Part shown: positions 32,348 through 41,650 of the stretch, in pieces | How positions within the stretch are numbered: the stretch's first letter is position 1 | How the letters are laid out: every line of letters begins with the position of its first letter | Source of the DNA: a virus | Length of the DNA stretch: 64,000 nucleotides | Reading direction: 5' to 3' (one strand) | IMG/VR virus record: IMGVR_UViG_3300030329_006193 | Span: 1 to 64,000 of that record | Made by a program: the position numbers and the translations under genes | The notes under the pieces: generated by a model | What the model saw: the letters and a program-made list of their open reading frames with translations, nothing else | Database searches by the model: none | Told to the model about the DNA's origin: nothing

Positions 32348-32350
32348 CTT

Positions 32351-35300
32351 TTAATCCTCACTTGGGGGCCAGTTTAATGCTGGTGGCCCACTCGGCGCGT
32401 CGCCGGGGTCCGCCTCCTCTTGGCCTCCCGTTGGTGGAGGCGGCTCGCCTTCCGGACATATGCGGGACGGATCCACGGTCACCCCTAGACTTTCCATAAC
32501 TGATGCTGTAGATCTATCAATACAATCAGTTCGAATGCCTTCGGTGGTAGCGCTTTCAGCAAGCTCCTGGCTTACCAGCGGGGAAAGCGGGTTGCCATCG
32601 GGGTCGAAGGTGTTGGGGCACCCACGGCCACGAGGGACGGTGCCCCCAAATGCATAGATTTGATCAATTTGTGACTGATCTAGGCAATCCGGGCGCTCTT
32701 CGGCGGTCACCACTATCTCCCCAGATCGGATGCGATCGAACATCGAAGGTTGGGGTTCCCCCACTGGAATAGAATTCTGAAGAGAGAAGATTGGCGCAAG
32801 AGTGCCATCCGCATGATAGTACCACACCTTAATCCGGGCGCGGGGGCGACTGAGTGGTCCGTCAATTAGCTTCCGGGTTACAAAGACCTGACAGGTGTCA
32901 TTCCCCTCCGTGAAGACATTGTTAGCGAGGGGCGCAATAAAGTCTATGGTGTCATAATCCGCGGTATATGTCGGTAGACTCGCCAAAAAGGCTTCGTCCA
33001 TGGGGAGAGGGGAATTGTCAGGAAGGGCATTGCGCAAAACATTATTGATGGCGGTGCCCCCAATGACCAAACGATCCTCGATCAGGTAGTTGATAATATC
33101 GTTAAAACTAGCAGAATTCTCCTCGCCATGAATAGTAAACCTCGTGCCTGGTAAAAAGGCGACTCTACCATCTCCATAACGGATGCCTCCCTGGCTTACC
33201 ACCAGTTGCCGCTGAATTTTACGATTAAAATACGCGACAAGGTCCTGTTGAATTGTCAATTCATTCTGGCGAGCTTGCGCATCTACAAGGCGATCAATGG
33301 CCATCACCAATTGGGAACGCAAAAATGCAAAAATAAAGCCGTCGCGATTGGTAAGAATCGTATCGACGCGGAAAGCTGTAAGGACAAAAATGTTCTTCAC
33401 AATGATCTCCGCAATATTAGACTGCACAAACATCAAATATAAGCCGTACTTAATGATATTCCGCACCGTCTCACGAAGCGGAGGCTTTGGCGAATCGTTA
33501 CTGCACCGGGCTTCGACATATTCTGCTCGCATTTGCTCGAAGATCCCCTCGATATCTAATAGGTCTCCCGATTCCGACGGCGGGCAATTAGGCGGTGACG
33601 GCAGAAGATTAAGTTGCTGCATAGTGGCCGCATCAAAAACGCCGTTACGCACCGTATAATCAAACATGCGATCCACCAAGCTGGCATAAGCAGCCGGAAA
33701 GTGTTTAGCCTCAACGAGGCGCTTCTCTTCGATAGTGAGAGGGGTCTCTTCCTGCGTGAACGAATTGTAATTGGTAAACTTGTCTACAAACTGCTTAACA
33801 TAGACATTCTGAAAATCTTGAGTCACCTGCTCAAATTCTTGTTCCGCCACGCTGGTAGTAATAAAATTGGCAACTTTTTGCTCCGGAATGAAATCTCCAT
33901 CCGATTGAAACTCTAACGCCAGATTAGGAATATCGGGGGCCTCGCGCGGATAACTCAGGCGCATATAGCTACGGGTTATTTCCAGGTCACTGTCGGCAAA
34001 CTGCGCCACCGAATCGCGTACGTACCCCACGATATCCTCAGTGAAGGTGATAGTACAGTTATGCACGTCTTCGTAAAGTTTTGCAGCCTCTGCAATTATT
34101 CCCCCTAACTGCAAACGGTCGCCCTCTGCGCCAAAGTAATCCTGAACCGCTATCAGAAGCTGTGGAGTTAACTGTTTCAGAGGTATGGAGGTGCTGGCCT
34201 GGCCCGCGAAGCGTAACTGATTGTAGGCCACCGGGGCATACTCCAAAAACGTGGGGAGGGTCGCAAGCACCGAGGTGGAAGTAGCACCCCGTTCGGCCAT
34301 GAAAGTCTGGTAATTATACCCTGGCTCCTGGCGGAAGGTAACCATTAAAATATTCCACAAAATGCGAGAAAGAATCTTCTCGGGATCTAAGCAGCCGCTG
34401 GTGGCAACAATGTTGCCTCCTACGTCAAGTTGGCCGATACTAGTCACCTGCTCCGTCATCTGTTCTGCCAGCGTCATATCGCGAGCGCCAAAATTAAAAG
34501 GAGTTAAAAACGGAAAATTAAACTCTAGGTGGATGGGGCGATAAGAAGCGTCGGCCAGCTCTAGAGCGGAAAAACCAGCATCAGGGTTCTGAGTGGCCTT
34601 GGAGTTAAAGTAAAGAGGAATAGAGACGCGCCCGTTAGCGTAAGACATTTCTCTCATATCAATATAATTCACGTAATCTTGTAAGAAGTTGAGATTAAAT
34701 CGATAACTACTAAAAGCAGTGAGGCTATTGGGGCCGAGGGCGGCCATATCCTCCGGGCTCAGTTCTTCCAGTTGGCTCCTAATTCCCTCAATAGCCCCTT
34801 GAAATTCCGGATTAGCTAAAGTGCTAGTTACAGCTTCGATAGCTGCCTGGGCGGCCTCGGTTCCGGCTGCGGCATCGAAGCCCAAAATCTGAGACAAGTC
34901 GATAGGGCACGAACTCAAATCAAAACTTGCTATCTGATCAAGAACATCAATTACCTTATTAAGCACCTCGGGATTGATCTCGCCTAACTCGTCGGTGGAA
35001 ACCTCAGCGTATTCCATGTTATTGAATACATCTGACCCCCCATCGCCACTTACTAAGCGCGGCTCTAAAAGACTCTCGCGCACCGAAGTTACAGATTCGA
35101 GAAATTGAAGTTCCACAACCTGTGTCAGGGTAGAGAATACTTCCGGGATTGACACGGTGATAGTGCGATCGCTCAAGAACCCAGCCTTGTCCGGGCAATC
35201 CATGTTTATCTCAGGCAATTCTATTTGGAGGCCGTTATCGATAAGATCTACCAAAGTTAACGCATCGGCGGATAAAGGGTCGTAGGGAGTCAAGCACACT

Positions 35301-37372
35301 TCAATACTATCGCGATTGATAACATACACCTCGTTCGCAATGGCATTACACAATTCCCCTACGTTCATAAACTTGCTGATTTGAGTAAAGAAGGTGAGGA
35401 CTTGGGATGGAGTGACCATCCCTGTGTTGACGTACTCCAGAGGGTAAGCCGCATTAAAAGCGATGATCTTATCTATTAGCTCGTCGGACGCTTGAGGGCG
35501 AACAGAGTCCTGCAAGAGAATGCATACATCCATGGAACTCAAAATCGAAGATAGCGCAGTTAAATAAGCGAGGAACTCTTCTAACGTCAGATTGAAAGCT
35601 AGCGCAGCTTGATTGGCGGCGTTGCCGGCGCCGCCCAACCGATCGGGGAGAGAGTTATCAAAAAGATCCGCCAAATCATTTGCTCCATGATCCTGAGATC
35701 TGGGATTATTAAGTGGACACGAAAACTTAATCATTTCTGCGAGCTTTTGAATCATTTCCAGAGCTGTCTGCTGGAGCGTATCCACAATAACCCGGAGCAC
35801 AGCCTTGTGCAAATCTCCATCAATGCTGAACACCTTCATCATGTCGAGATCGATCTTGGGTTTGGTAATGTCGCCCCCGGCTCGAGGCATGGGAGGAGGA
35901 TAGTAAAGAGAAGAACCTAACTCCGCTAACGACTTCTGAACCGCTTTGGTGATCCGGCTCATTTCAAAGTTAAGCCCAAAGGTCACACATAACATTGCCT
36001 CTTTGGCCAAATCAGTGAGCCCTAATTCCCGAAAGAGCAACTCGATGATAGGATTCTTACTAATAAAGCCCATGGGCCCCTGTTGAAGAATATTATCCAG
36101 CTTTTGAGTGATCTCCACCCCTTTTTTCAGGGCCTTTTCCATGTTTGCTTTCTGAACGCGCTGATACACTTCGGGATTGTCGGCAACTTGCATCTTCAGC
36201 TTTGTCAACTCTTCCGAAGTAAAGGCCGTTTTAAACCCTTTTTCTAGCTGTTCGGTATTGTTGACGTCAATAAGGCCGAACTCTTTGGCCGCATTAATGA
36301 AAAGGTTTTCTGCTTCCTCTTTAGGATTCATCTGGGACAATTCATTGATAAACCCACCGAGAGGACCATCTTTAAATTCTTCTCCTAGGGCGCCCTGTAC
36401 ATCCGGGTTATCTAGAAAATTAAAAAACGAAAAGTTAGTGGGGCCCTCCGGAGTACTCATACCATCGAGAATAGACTGATAGTTTTTAAGAGTAGCCAGC
36501 GTAAGAGGATCTCCGAGCTGCTTATTGTACTTAATATTAGAGAGATAACCTACTTTGAGAGGGCGTGATCCTAGGCCGTCTTCAACCAGGAGGTAATCAA
36601 TGCGTGTAATGGCAATCCGGGGTATCTTCCCCTCTTCTTCCTTCGTTCCAAAATAAACAGTTAATTGATCTGCTTCTGTAAACTGGAAAGAGGGGCGCCC
36701 TACCATTAACTGCGTGGTTAAAAGAGAGACTACCAAGTTGAGCGCGTTCTGAGTTCCCATCTGAACCCCGGTGAAGTCCACACCGAGGGGGCCAGGCAAC
36801 TGTCCCTCATAGCCTACCATCTGATCATTGAAGGCTTTAAGGCCGTCATTCAACGCATTATTGGTTTGACCCATTGTACCCACCGCAAACGAGGCCGCGG
36901 AATTGGTGTCCCCAATAGACTGTTGTTCATTAAAGAAGGTCAACGTCTGTTCAAACGCAGGAAGTTTGTTGTCCTCTAGCAAGCTTCTGCGCTTGTTGTC
37001 CACACTGTAGGAAGTAAGCTTACACACCACTGCAGCATTCTGAGGATTAATTGGATCCTGGAAGGCACCCTCGATAGATATGCGGCGGCGTACGCTACCC
37101 AGCAGGTCGTCGGCTGCATCTGTGTCAGCGTTCTCATAGGTAGAGAAAGTGCCCGGGCTATAGAGATAAGTATAAAATTCCGGAAAGAAGTAAGTGATAA
37201 AGCGATTGAGGGCGCGTTGCTCAATCATCTCCTCATCGACCGATGTATAAAGGCGCGGGACAAGGGGGGACCCCGCAAAGTCCGCCTTAGGAAAAGATAG
37301 CTTCACTCGGTAAATGTCATCACCAGATTGGTAGAAGGGGATATTAAATTTTTTACCAGGATACTTTTTCAT
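32351..37372 (-). CDS. Very large baseplate-region protein, 1673 aa, unknown family
   Basis: The start ATG at 37372 has only a weak AGGG upstream. The N-terminal 300 residues are beta-rich (FNIPFYQSGDDIYRVKLSFP). Most of the rest is helical with long acidic and Gln/Leu-rich stretches, including possible amphipathic helices near residues 480-570 and 1330-1390. The C-terminus is Pro/Gly-rich with PPPPTGGQ. It does not look like a classical tape measure protein, which would be Ala/Gln-rich helix throughout and lie beside tail tube genes. Its place between spike and wedge genes suggests a hub or wedge component. Confidence 0.65.
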   Translation of the reverse strand: MKKYPGKKFNIPFYQSGDDIYRVKLSFPKADFAGSPLVPRLYTSVDEEMIEQRALNRFITYFFPEFYTYLYSPGTFSTYENADTDAADDLLGSVRRRISIEGAFQDPINPQNAAVVCKLTSYSVDNKRRSLLEDNKLPAFEQTLTFFNEQQSIGDTNSAASFAVGTMGQTNNALNDGLKAFNDQMVGYEGQLPGPLGVDFTGVQMGTQNALNLVVSLLTTQLMVGRPSFQFTEADQLTVYFGTKEEEGKIPRIAITRIDYLLVEDGLGSRPLKVGYLSNIKYNKQLGDPLTLATLKNYQSILDGMSTPEGPTNFSFFNFLDNPDVQGALGEEFKDGPLGGFINELSQMNPKEEAENLFINAAKEFGLIDVNNTEQLEKGFKTAFTSEELTKLKMQVADNPEVYQRVQKANMEKALKKGVEITQKLDNILQQGPMGFISKNPIIELLFRELGLTDLAKEAMLCVTFGLNFEMSRITKAVQKSLAELGSSLYYPPPMPRAGGDITKPKIDLDMMKVFSIDGDLHKAVLRVIVDTLQQTALEMIQKLAEMIKFSCPLNNPRSQDHGANDLADLFDNSLPDRLGGAGNAANQAALAFNLTLEEFLAYLTALSSILSSMDVCILLQDSVRPQASDELIDKIIAFNAAYPLEYVNTGMVTPSQVLTFFTQISKFMNVGELCNAIANEVYVINRDSIEVCLTPYDPLSADALTLVDLIDNGLQIELPEINMDCPDKAGFLSDRTITVSIPEVFSTLTQVVELQFLESVTSVRESLLEPRLVSGDGGSDVFNNMEYAEVSTDELGEINPEVLNKVIDVLDQIASFDLSSCPIDLSQILGFDAAAGTEAAQAAIEAVTSTLANPEFQGAIEGIRSQLEELSPEDMAALGPNSLTAFSSYRFNLNFLQDYVNYIDMREMSYANGRVSIPLYFNSKATQNPDAGFSALELADASYRPIHLEFNFPFLTPFNFGARDMTLAEQMTEQVTSIGQLDVGGNIVATSGCLDPEKILSRILWNILMVTFRQEPGYNYQTFMAERGATSTSVLATLPTFLEYAPVAYNQLRFAGQASTSIPLKQLTPQLLIAVQDYFGAEGDRLQLGGIIAEAAKLYEDVHNCTITFTEDIVGYVRDSVAQFADSDLEITRSYMRLSYPREAPDIPNLALEFQSDGDFIPEQKVANFITTSVAEQEFEQVTQDFQNVYVKQFVDKFTNYNSFTQEETPLTIEEKRLVEAKHFPAAYASLVDRMFDYTVRNGVFDAATMQQLNLLPSPPNCPPSESGDLLDIEGIFEQMRAEYVEARCSNDSPKPPLRETVRNIIKYGLYLMFVQSNIAEIIVKNIFVLTAFRVDTILTNRDGFIFAFLRSQLVMAIDRLVDAQARQNELTIQQDLVAYFNRKIQRQLVVSQGGIRYGDGRVAFLPGTRFTIHGEENSASFNDIINYLIEDRLVIGGTAINNVLRNALPDNSPLPMDEAFLASLPTYTADYDTIDFIAPLANNVFTEGNDTCQVFVTRKLIDGPLSRPRARIKVWYYHADGTLAPIFSLQNSIPVGEPQPSMFDRIRSGEIVVTAEERPDCLDQSQIDQIYAFGGTVPRGRGCPNTFDPDGNPLSPLVSQELAESATTEGIRTDCIDRSTASVMESLGVTVDPSRICPEGEPPPPTGGQEEADPGDAPSGPPALNWPPSED

Positions 37373-37385
37373 AACATTCTGTGCC

Positions 37386-38378
37386 CTAATTGGCGTGGTT
37401 ATATTTGCTTAAAATATAAAGACTTTTACCATCTTCAACAGTCTCGGCTCCTCCCGGCGCTTCTAAATAATTGTTTTGTAACATTGCTAGTGACTGTACG
37501 TGGGACTGTAGTTGCACTTCCACATTTGTAAGCTTATTAACCAAGCTTTCTGTTCCTTTGGGAAGCAAGTCATCCAAAGCGGGAGACGTTTTGATTCCAT
37601 AAAAAGGAGAATAATGTGTGTGAGTGAGCAAAGCCTGGGTTAACTCGCGATCATAGGTAACAAAGTTTTTAAACAAGGTCCTAAGTTCGGCAATCTGATC
37701 AATGAGGCCCTTAAGAAACTCATTGAGATTGTCTCCCTTCACCATAGGCTGTACCATTCCCGGCCTATCATCGTTCATGGCAATCAGATTAATCCCGTAC
37801 ACCGCCTGATCAATCCCGTCAAGATTGGCTCCCTGCGAATTCTTACGATCGGTTTTTGTCACCAGTTTAATGTTTTCCCGTGCTACAAAACGCAACGTAT
37901 CGGCTTTAAGAGCAACGGTGCTGCGTGGGCTGTCCTTTGTGGTGTTGCCCACAGTGCCCGCCGCGAGGCCGAAGTCATAATCGGGGTTCGAACGTTGGGA
38001 GAGATACATACGAGCGGCATCCAGCTTAAAGTTGGGATCTACCAAATTTTCTCCACCGCGGTCGTTATGACGTTTTGCTAAATAGCCTAGGTGGCCTGCC
38101 ACAATATCAACGGCCGCGCAGTGAGAATTTCGCTGGCCGCCGTAGCCGGAGAGTATATTACTCGGCCGATCGAGACCCAGAACGATGGAGGCATTTCCTT
38201 TGTGTTGGTACCACTCTACATTGGTGGAGATATAGGTAGGAGTATCCCATTCATTACGTCCCCCTTTTCCAAACCCAAAAAAATGGGCTTTCCCCTCATC
38301 ATCCAAGCCATCATAAAAGGCCCGCGTCTGAGCGGGGAGGCGACTGATATCAATGGCTAAACTGGTTTTACTGGTCAT
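37386..38378 (-). CDS. Probable baseplate central spike (gp5C-like) with HxH tip motif, 330 aa
   Basis: Residues 150-180 contain a beta-helix type repeat (STVALKADTLRFVARENIKL), the pattern seen in gp5 and VgrG spikes. Residues 209-260 read VQPMVKGDNLNEFLKGLIDQ and later LLTHTHYSPFYGIKTSP. The H253-T-H255 motif matches the HxH iron-binding tip of P2 gpV-like spikes. The gene directly follows the hub lysozyme gene, so the T4 gp5 arrangement (OB-fold, lysozyme, beta-helix in one chain) seems to be divided between two genes here. GGGA lies 8 bases before the ATG. A C-terminal helical tail of about 60 residues is unusual for a spike tip. Confidence 0.6.
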   Translation of the reverse strand: MTSKTSLAIDISRLPAQTRAFYDGLDDEGKAHFFGFGKGGRNEWDTPTYISTNVEWYQHKGNASIVLGLDRPSNILSGYGGQRNSHCAAVDIVAGHLGYLAKRHNDRGGENLVDPNFKLDAARMYLSQRSNPDYDFGLAAGTVGNTTKDSPRSTVALKADTLRFVARENIKLVTKTDRKNSQGANLDGIDQAVYGINLIAMNDDRPGMVQPMVKGDNLNEFLKGLIDQIAELRTLFKNFVTYDRELTQALLTHTHYSPFYGIKTSPALDDLLPKGTESLVNKLTNVEVQLQSHVQSLAMLQNNYLEAPGGAETVEDGKSLYILSKYNHAN

Positions 38379-38427
38379 GGTCTAGTCCCTTTCCCCTATC
38401 TCGCAACAGATGAGCAGAGTGCAGTCA

Positions 38428-39696
38428 TCAGGCATTCCACCTCTCCTTAACTCGGCGCCGAGTAATGAGTTTTTGAGGATGCTCCGGGTCGGCATAGCCG
38501 GGATTCATACGAGCTGTTGTGGCATTTCCTATAACATAACTGTCGGGCTTCCCGATAGCTTTGGGGTAAAAAACTATAAAGTACCAATCCACCTCTTCGG
38601 ACATGGTTCCCCTCTTGTTCTTCTGGAAGTATTTTTCTACGTAATCCAGTTGCTTCTCGGGGCCCATCTTCAGCAATTCTTCTACTGTTGTCCCCAAAGA
38701 ACCGGCCGTGCCAGCGGAGGAGAACTCTGGCATAAATTGTATGAGGCCGGTAGCCGAGGTGTTGTGATTTATGGCGTAGGGATCAAATGTGCCACTTTCT
38801 TTTTTAAAAATCTTTTCGAGCGTAGCCACGGACATCCCCAGGTTGGCGGCTACTTGATCAATCTTTGACTGATTTTTTCTCTTAAGGGTCTGCTGATCGG
38901 ATAGGGATAAGATGGCATTATCGTCCCAATCCCTATTTCTCTTTTTAGCGAGACTCTGATCGGTGAATATTTGTTTACGGATAGCTTTAAGGGATTTAGC
39001 ATGGTCCTTCATCCGCTTTTGAGCGGGCGTATCCTCTTGGGTCCCAGATCCAGGAGGGACAATTTGAGACACAGGAACCGGTGCGGCATTTCGATCTTGC
39101 CATTTCTGGGCTAACTGTCCCTTCCATTTTTTGCATCCACGATCATTTAAATTGGCCGCGTTGGTGGTTAAACCCTCAGTAACCACTCGAACTATAAGAG
39201 GGGCACCTAAATTCTTAGGATCTTGATATTGAACGGTCACTGCTGAACCCAGGGGAATGGGAGAAGTTAAACCAGCGATGTTAGCATAAACCTCGGGAAG
39301 TGACATGGTGACAGGATCCTCCAGATCCCCCATGCCTGGAACTGGACGAGGATCGATTTCGGGAATGAAGACCTTATAAGCGGTACGACGAGTCTTCTCT
39401 ATATCATCATAGGTGTCGGTAGCAACGTTGGGAGGCGGGTTCTGATATTGCCTTAAAAGACCCGCCTTGTCCGAAAACCCGGGGAAGTCGACTTCATATT
39501 GCGCGACCACGATCCCCACATATTCGGAGCGATTACCGATAGTATCGGGCGCATAGGCATTGGCCTGTGTACGACGTAAGGAGGCTACCGCTGTGGTGCG
39601 GCGCGGATCCCCGGTAGTTCCGGTAGCGTTAGAGTCCTGTAAGGTGTTAAGGCTTCCGTTCTGGAGGTCTCGAAGATCTAGGCCGGTACCACTCAT
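38428..39696 (-). CDS. Baseplate hub lysozyme: OB-fold plus SLT-type muramidase, 422 aa
   Basis: Residues 55-175 look like the gp5 OB-fold: EYVGIVVAQYEVD, then YKVFIPEIDPRP, LPLG and SAVTVQYQDP. After a basic linker, residues 275-390 form an SLT/goose-type lysozyme: E300 in KKESG, then DPYAINHNTSATGLIQFMP. E300 would be the catalytic acid. The enzyme would cut peptidoglycan during DNA entry. T4 gp5 uses a T4-lysozyme fold at the equivalent place, so this is a domain swap. The start overlaps the stop of the gene upstream as TAATG. No signal peptide is present, as expected for a virion lysozyme. Confidence 0.8.
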   Translation of the reverse strand: MSGTGLDLRDLQNGSLNTLQDSNATGTTGDPRRTTAVASLRRTQANAYAPDTIGNRSEYVGIVVAQYEVDFPGFSDKAGLLRQYQNPPPNVATDTYDDIEKTRRTAYKVFIPEIDPRPVPGMGDLEDPVTMSLPEVYANIAGLTSPIPLGSAVTVQYQDPKNLGAPLIVRVVTEGLTTNAANLNDRGCKKWKGQLAQKWQDRNAAPVPVSQIVPPGSGTQEDTPAQKRMKDHAKSLKAIRKQIFTDQSLAKKRNRDWDDNAILSLSDQQTLKRKNQSKIDQVAANLGMSVATLEKIFKKESGTFDPYAINHNTSATGLIQFMPEFSSAGTAGSLGTTVEELLKMGPEKQLDYVEKYFQKNKRGTMSEEVDWYFIVFYPKAIGKPDSYVIGNATTARMNPGYADPEHPQKLITRRRVKERWNA

Positions 39697-40004
39697 TATT
39701 CCGGCTCCGGATTGTCATTGAGGAGGTCAAAAAGGTGCTCCTTATCATCAGCAGTGAGACCAAATTCTTGCGACTTCTGTTTCTGGAGAAGCGCTGTGAG
39801 CTTAACAAGCTGCTCGTTAGAGCGTTGGAGGTTTTCTACGTACTTGGCTGCGATAGGGCCCATTTCTTTCCGGGCGGCATCCGACAATTTCATGTCGTTA
39901 ATAGTATCCATTAGGAGCGACTTGGCCATGGCGCGGTCTTCCCGAATGTTCGTTGTGGTTTCTGTTATGTAATCATCTAGAGTTAGATTTCGCCGTTTTC
40001 CCAT
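39696..40004 (-). CDS. Hypothetical protein, 102 aa, helical
   Basis: The product is mostly helical and charged: basic N-terminus (MGKRRNLTLDDYI), coiled-coil-like middle with leucines about every seven residues (residues 55-80), acidic C-terminus. It overlaps the sigma factor gene by 22 bases and the hub gene by one. Its location beside late-gene regulator and hub suggests an assembly factor or chaperone, but nothing in the sequence proves this. Confidence 0.6.
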   Translation of the reverse strand: MGKRRNLTLDDYITETTTNIREDRAMAKSLLMDTINDMKLSDAARKEMGPIAAKYVENLQRSNEQLVKLTALLQKQKSQEFGLTADDKEHLFDLLNDNPEPE

Positions 40005-40681
40005 TTTTGTTTAAAGGTCCTATACCGTTTTCGTAGTTTGTTGAGGTTATTCACCACCTGTTTGGTGTTTAAGCCTGTTATCTCCCGTAAGTACAAGTAA
40101 ATAGCTTTTTTGTTGAAAATTTCAATGGTATCCGCTGAATCTAGGAGGATCCTCACTGCCATCAAAACTTTTTTCTCGTTTTCTTTGAGCATAAAAGAAT
40201 CCCAGGTATCAATTTCATTATCCAAAGAGGTCCAGAATTCTACCTCAGTTCTCTTCTGTTCATACGTCGGATCGTGGGAAATTAAATCCTCTTCCAGCTC
40301 GTTGAGTAAATCTTCCATGAAGATTTCGGTCTGGTTTCTTTTCTGAGTTCTCTTAACCTTGTGAATAAACCAGTTTTTGGTTACCACAGAAAAATAAGAA
40401 AATGCTTTGGATCCCTTGCTCGGATCATATTTATTAAGGATGGTAGTGAGCCAAACTTTACAATCAGCTTTAAGATAATCAATATTAGGGAGCGTAGTGA
40501 ACCTATAGGTATAAATAATTTTGTCAACCATTTGGTCGAAAGCGGGTTGGATATATTCAATGTACAGTTTAGATCGTAATTCTATGTCGTCGGTGGACGC
40601 ATACTTAATGATTGCATCCTCGTGAACCGATGTAAAATAATGATTCTTAGTTGATTTTCTGCGCTTCTTCTTCGGCGGCAT
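39983..40681 (-). CDS. Late-transcription sigma factor, gp55-like
   Basis: The 232-residue product has a sigma-70 region 2-like core: IEYIQPAFDQMVDKIIYTYR, then GSKAFSYFSVVTKNWFIHKV. The last part fits the region 2.4 / core-binding pattern of T4 gp55. The N-terminus is basic (PPKKKRRKS), and the C-terminal helix (LKKRYRTFKQKWENGEI) could be the clamp-binding end. T4 gp55 directs host RNA polymerase to late promoters of the TATAAATA type. At 232 residues it is longer than gp55 (185). It lies just upstream of the baseplate block it would be expected to drive. It overlaps the gene upstream by 35 bases. Confidence 0.82.
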   Translation of the reverse strand: MPPKKKRRKSTKNHYFTSVHEDAIIKYASTDDIELRSKLYIEYIQPAFDQMVDKIIYTYRFTTLPNIDYLKADCKVWLTTILNKYDPSKGSKAFSYFSVVTKNWFIHKVKRTQKRNQTEIFMEDLLNELEEDLISHDPTYEQKRTEVEFWTSLDNEIDTWDSFMLKENEKKVLMAVRILLDSADTIEIFNKKAIYLYLREITGLNTKQVVNNLNKLRKRYRTFKQKWENGEI

Positions 40682-40973
40682 TCAATTCTTCCTCCAACTC
40701 TTCGTCTAGAGAGTATTCAAATATTTCTCTAAACCCATCTATCTCTTCGTTTACCTCTCTAATACGTACCACTAACTCTTGGATAATTGGCTCACCATGA
40801 TAACTCTCCATGCTGTAGAGACTCTTAACAAACACCCGGAAAGCCTTGGTAGTTAAAAATAAATCAGCCAAATTTTCCGAGATAAAATAAAATTTCTTTA
40901 AGAGCTTGCTAACGTACCAGATAAGCAGCGCGTTAACACACAATGAAAGACCCAATACAATATAAAGATCCAT
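40647..40973 (-). CDS. Small N-terminally anchored membrane protein, 108 aa
   Basis: Residues 3-23 form one clear membrane helix (LYIVLGLSLCVNALLIWYVS), followed by a basic stop (KLLKK), then a helical acidic domain. The topology would put the C-terminus in the cytoplasm. A GAGGAG site lies about 11 bases before the ATG. Small proteins of this layout are common beside the late sigma gene of T4-like marine phages as far as I recall, but their role is unknown. Confidence 0.65.
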   Translation of the reverse strand: MDLYIVLGLSLCVNALLIWYVSKLLKKFYFISENLADLFLTTKAFRVFVKSLYSMESYHGEPIIQELVVRIREVNEEIDGFREIFEYSLDEELEEELNAAEEEAQKIN

Positions 40974-40974
40974 C

Positions 40975-41223
40975 TTAGCGGCTCTCCTCTAGGTCTTCGT
41001 GCTGTTGGCGTAGCTCTTCCCGGGCGTCTTCGATGAACTCTTCGGTGACCTGTCCAATTTTAGGGGACTTTGTCTTCTTCAGAGAAGTAGAAAAGGTATT
41101 AAGCAATTTAATCCACGTATCGGACCGCAGACAAGTAGGGCACTCCTCTATCGTTTCATCGGATAGATGGAAGATTGTACTTACACTTTCACAAGTGTTA
41201 CAACGATATTGATATCGTGGCAT
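40975..41223 (-). CDS. FmdB-type zinc ribbon protein, 82 aa
   Basis: The pattern PRYQYRCNTC (C8, C11) and EECPTCLRS (C28, C31) is the regulatory zinc ribbon of the FmdB family. The C-terminal 45 residues are acidic and helical. Such proteins are widespread small adaptors of unknown mechanism in phages and bacteria. The gene abuts the small membrane protein gene, with TAA just before its ATG. Confidence 0.75.
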   Translation of the reverse strand: MPRYQYRCNTCESVSTIFHLSDETIEECPTCLRSDTWIKLLNTFSTSLKKTKSPKIGQVTEEFIEDAREELRQQHEDLEESR

Positions 41224-41229
41224 GAGAAC

Positions 41230-41418
41230 CTAAGAGCGGTTCTCTAACTCAGTAAGGCGCCGATTAATGTCGTTAAGATGCTTCTCTAATTCGCGAGAAT
41301 GGGATGTAAATGCTTCACGAAGCATCTGCCTTACCATGTCCCGTACAGTGGCGGCGGCCAAGGTCGAGCTGGGCGGGGGAGCCTCAGTAGTCTTACGTGT
41401 TTTGCGTGTAGTAGCCAT
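41230..41418 (-). CDS. Small basic coiled-coil protein, 62 aa
   Basis: The first 15 residues are basic and Thr-rich (MATTRKTRKTTEAPPP). Residues 25-60 form a heptad-like coiled coil ending in ELENRS. GGAGG lies before the ATG. It probably oligomerises and may bind nucleic acid through the basic head. No family recognised. Confidence 0.6.
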   Translation of the reverse strand: MATTRKTRKTTEAPPPSSTLAAATVRDMVRQMLREAFTSHSRELEKHLNDINRRLTELENRS

Positions 41419-41419
41419 T

Positions 41420-41641
41420 TTATTCTTCCTCCAGGTTTAGGGCTTCGGCGGTCTCAGTGACACTAACCCCGTCTAAAGACACCACCGGGGGGTTGGTCAC
41501 TACCAGGGTAGACTGACTTTGGTCGGCTGGGTCCACCTGTAGGTTCATATCCTTAAGAACCGGAACAATATCGCTCTGTTCCATTAAGGATTTCTGCAGC
41601 GCCATCATAAGGGCGCCAATCGCTTGATTTGACAATTTCAT
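41420..41641 (-). CDS. Small conserved phage protein, 73 aa
   Basis: The N-terminus MKLSNQAIGALMMALQKSLM followed by EQSDIVPVLKDM is a pattern I associate with a short protein of T4-like aquatic phages that has no assigned function. The C-terminal half is acidic and Thr/Val-rich. AAGGAG lies 7 bases before the ATG. It is the first gene after the glycan island in transcription order. Confidence 0.65.
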   Translation of the reverse strand: MKLSNQAIGALMMALQKSLMEQSDIVPVLKDMNLQVDPADQSQSTLVVTNPPVVSLDGVSVTETAEALNLEEE

Positions 41642-41650
41642 TTTTTCTCC

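Noticed and set aside
32351-37372. Tape measure protein
   Set aside because: Length would fit, but composition is not the long Ala/Gln helix expected, and the neighbours are baseplate rather than tail tube genes.
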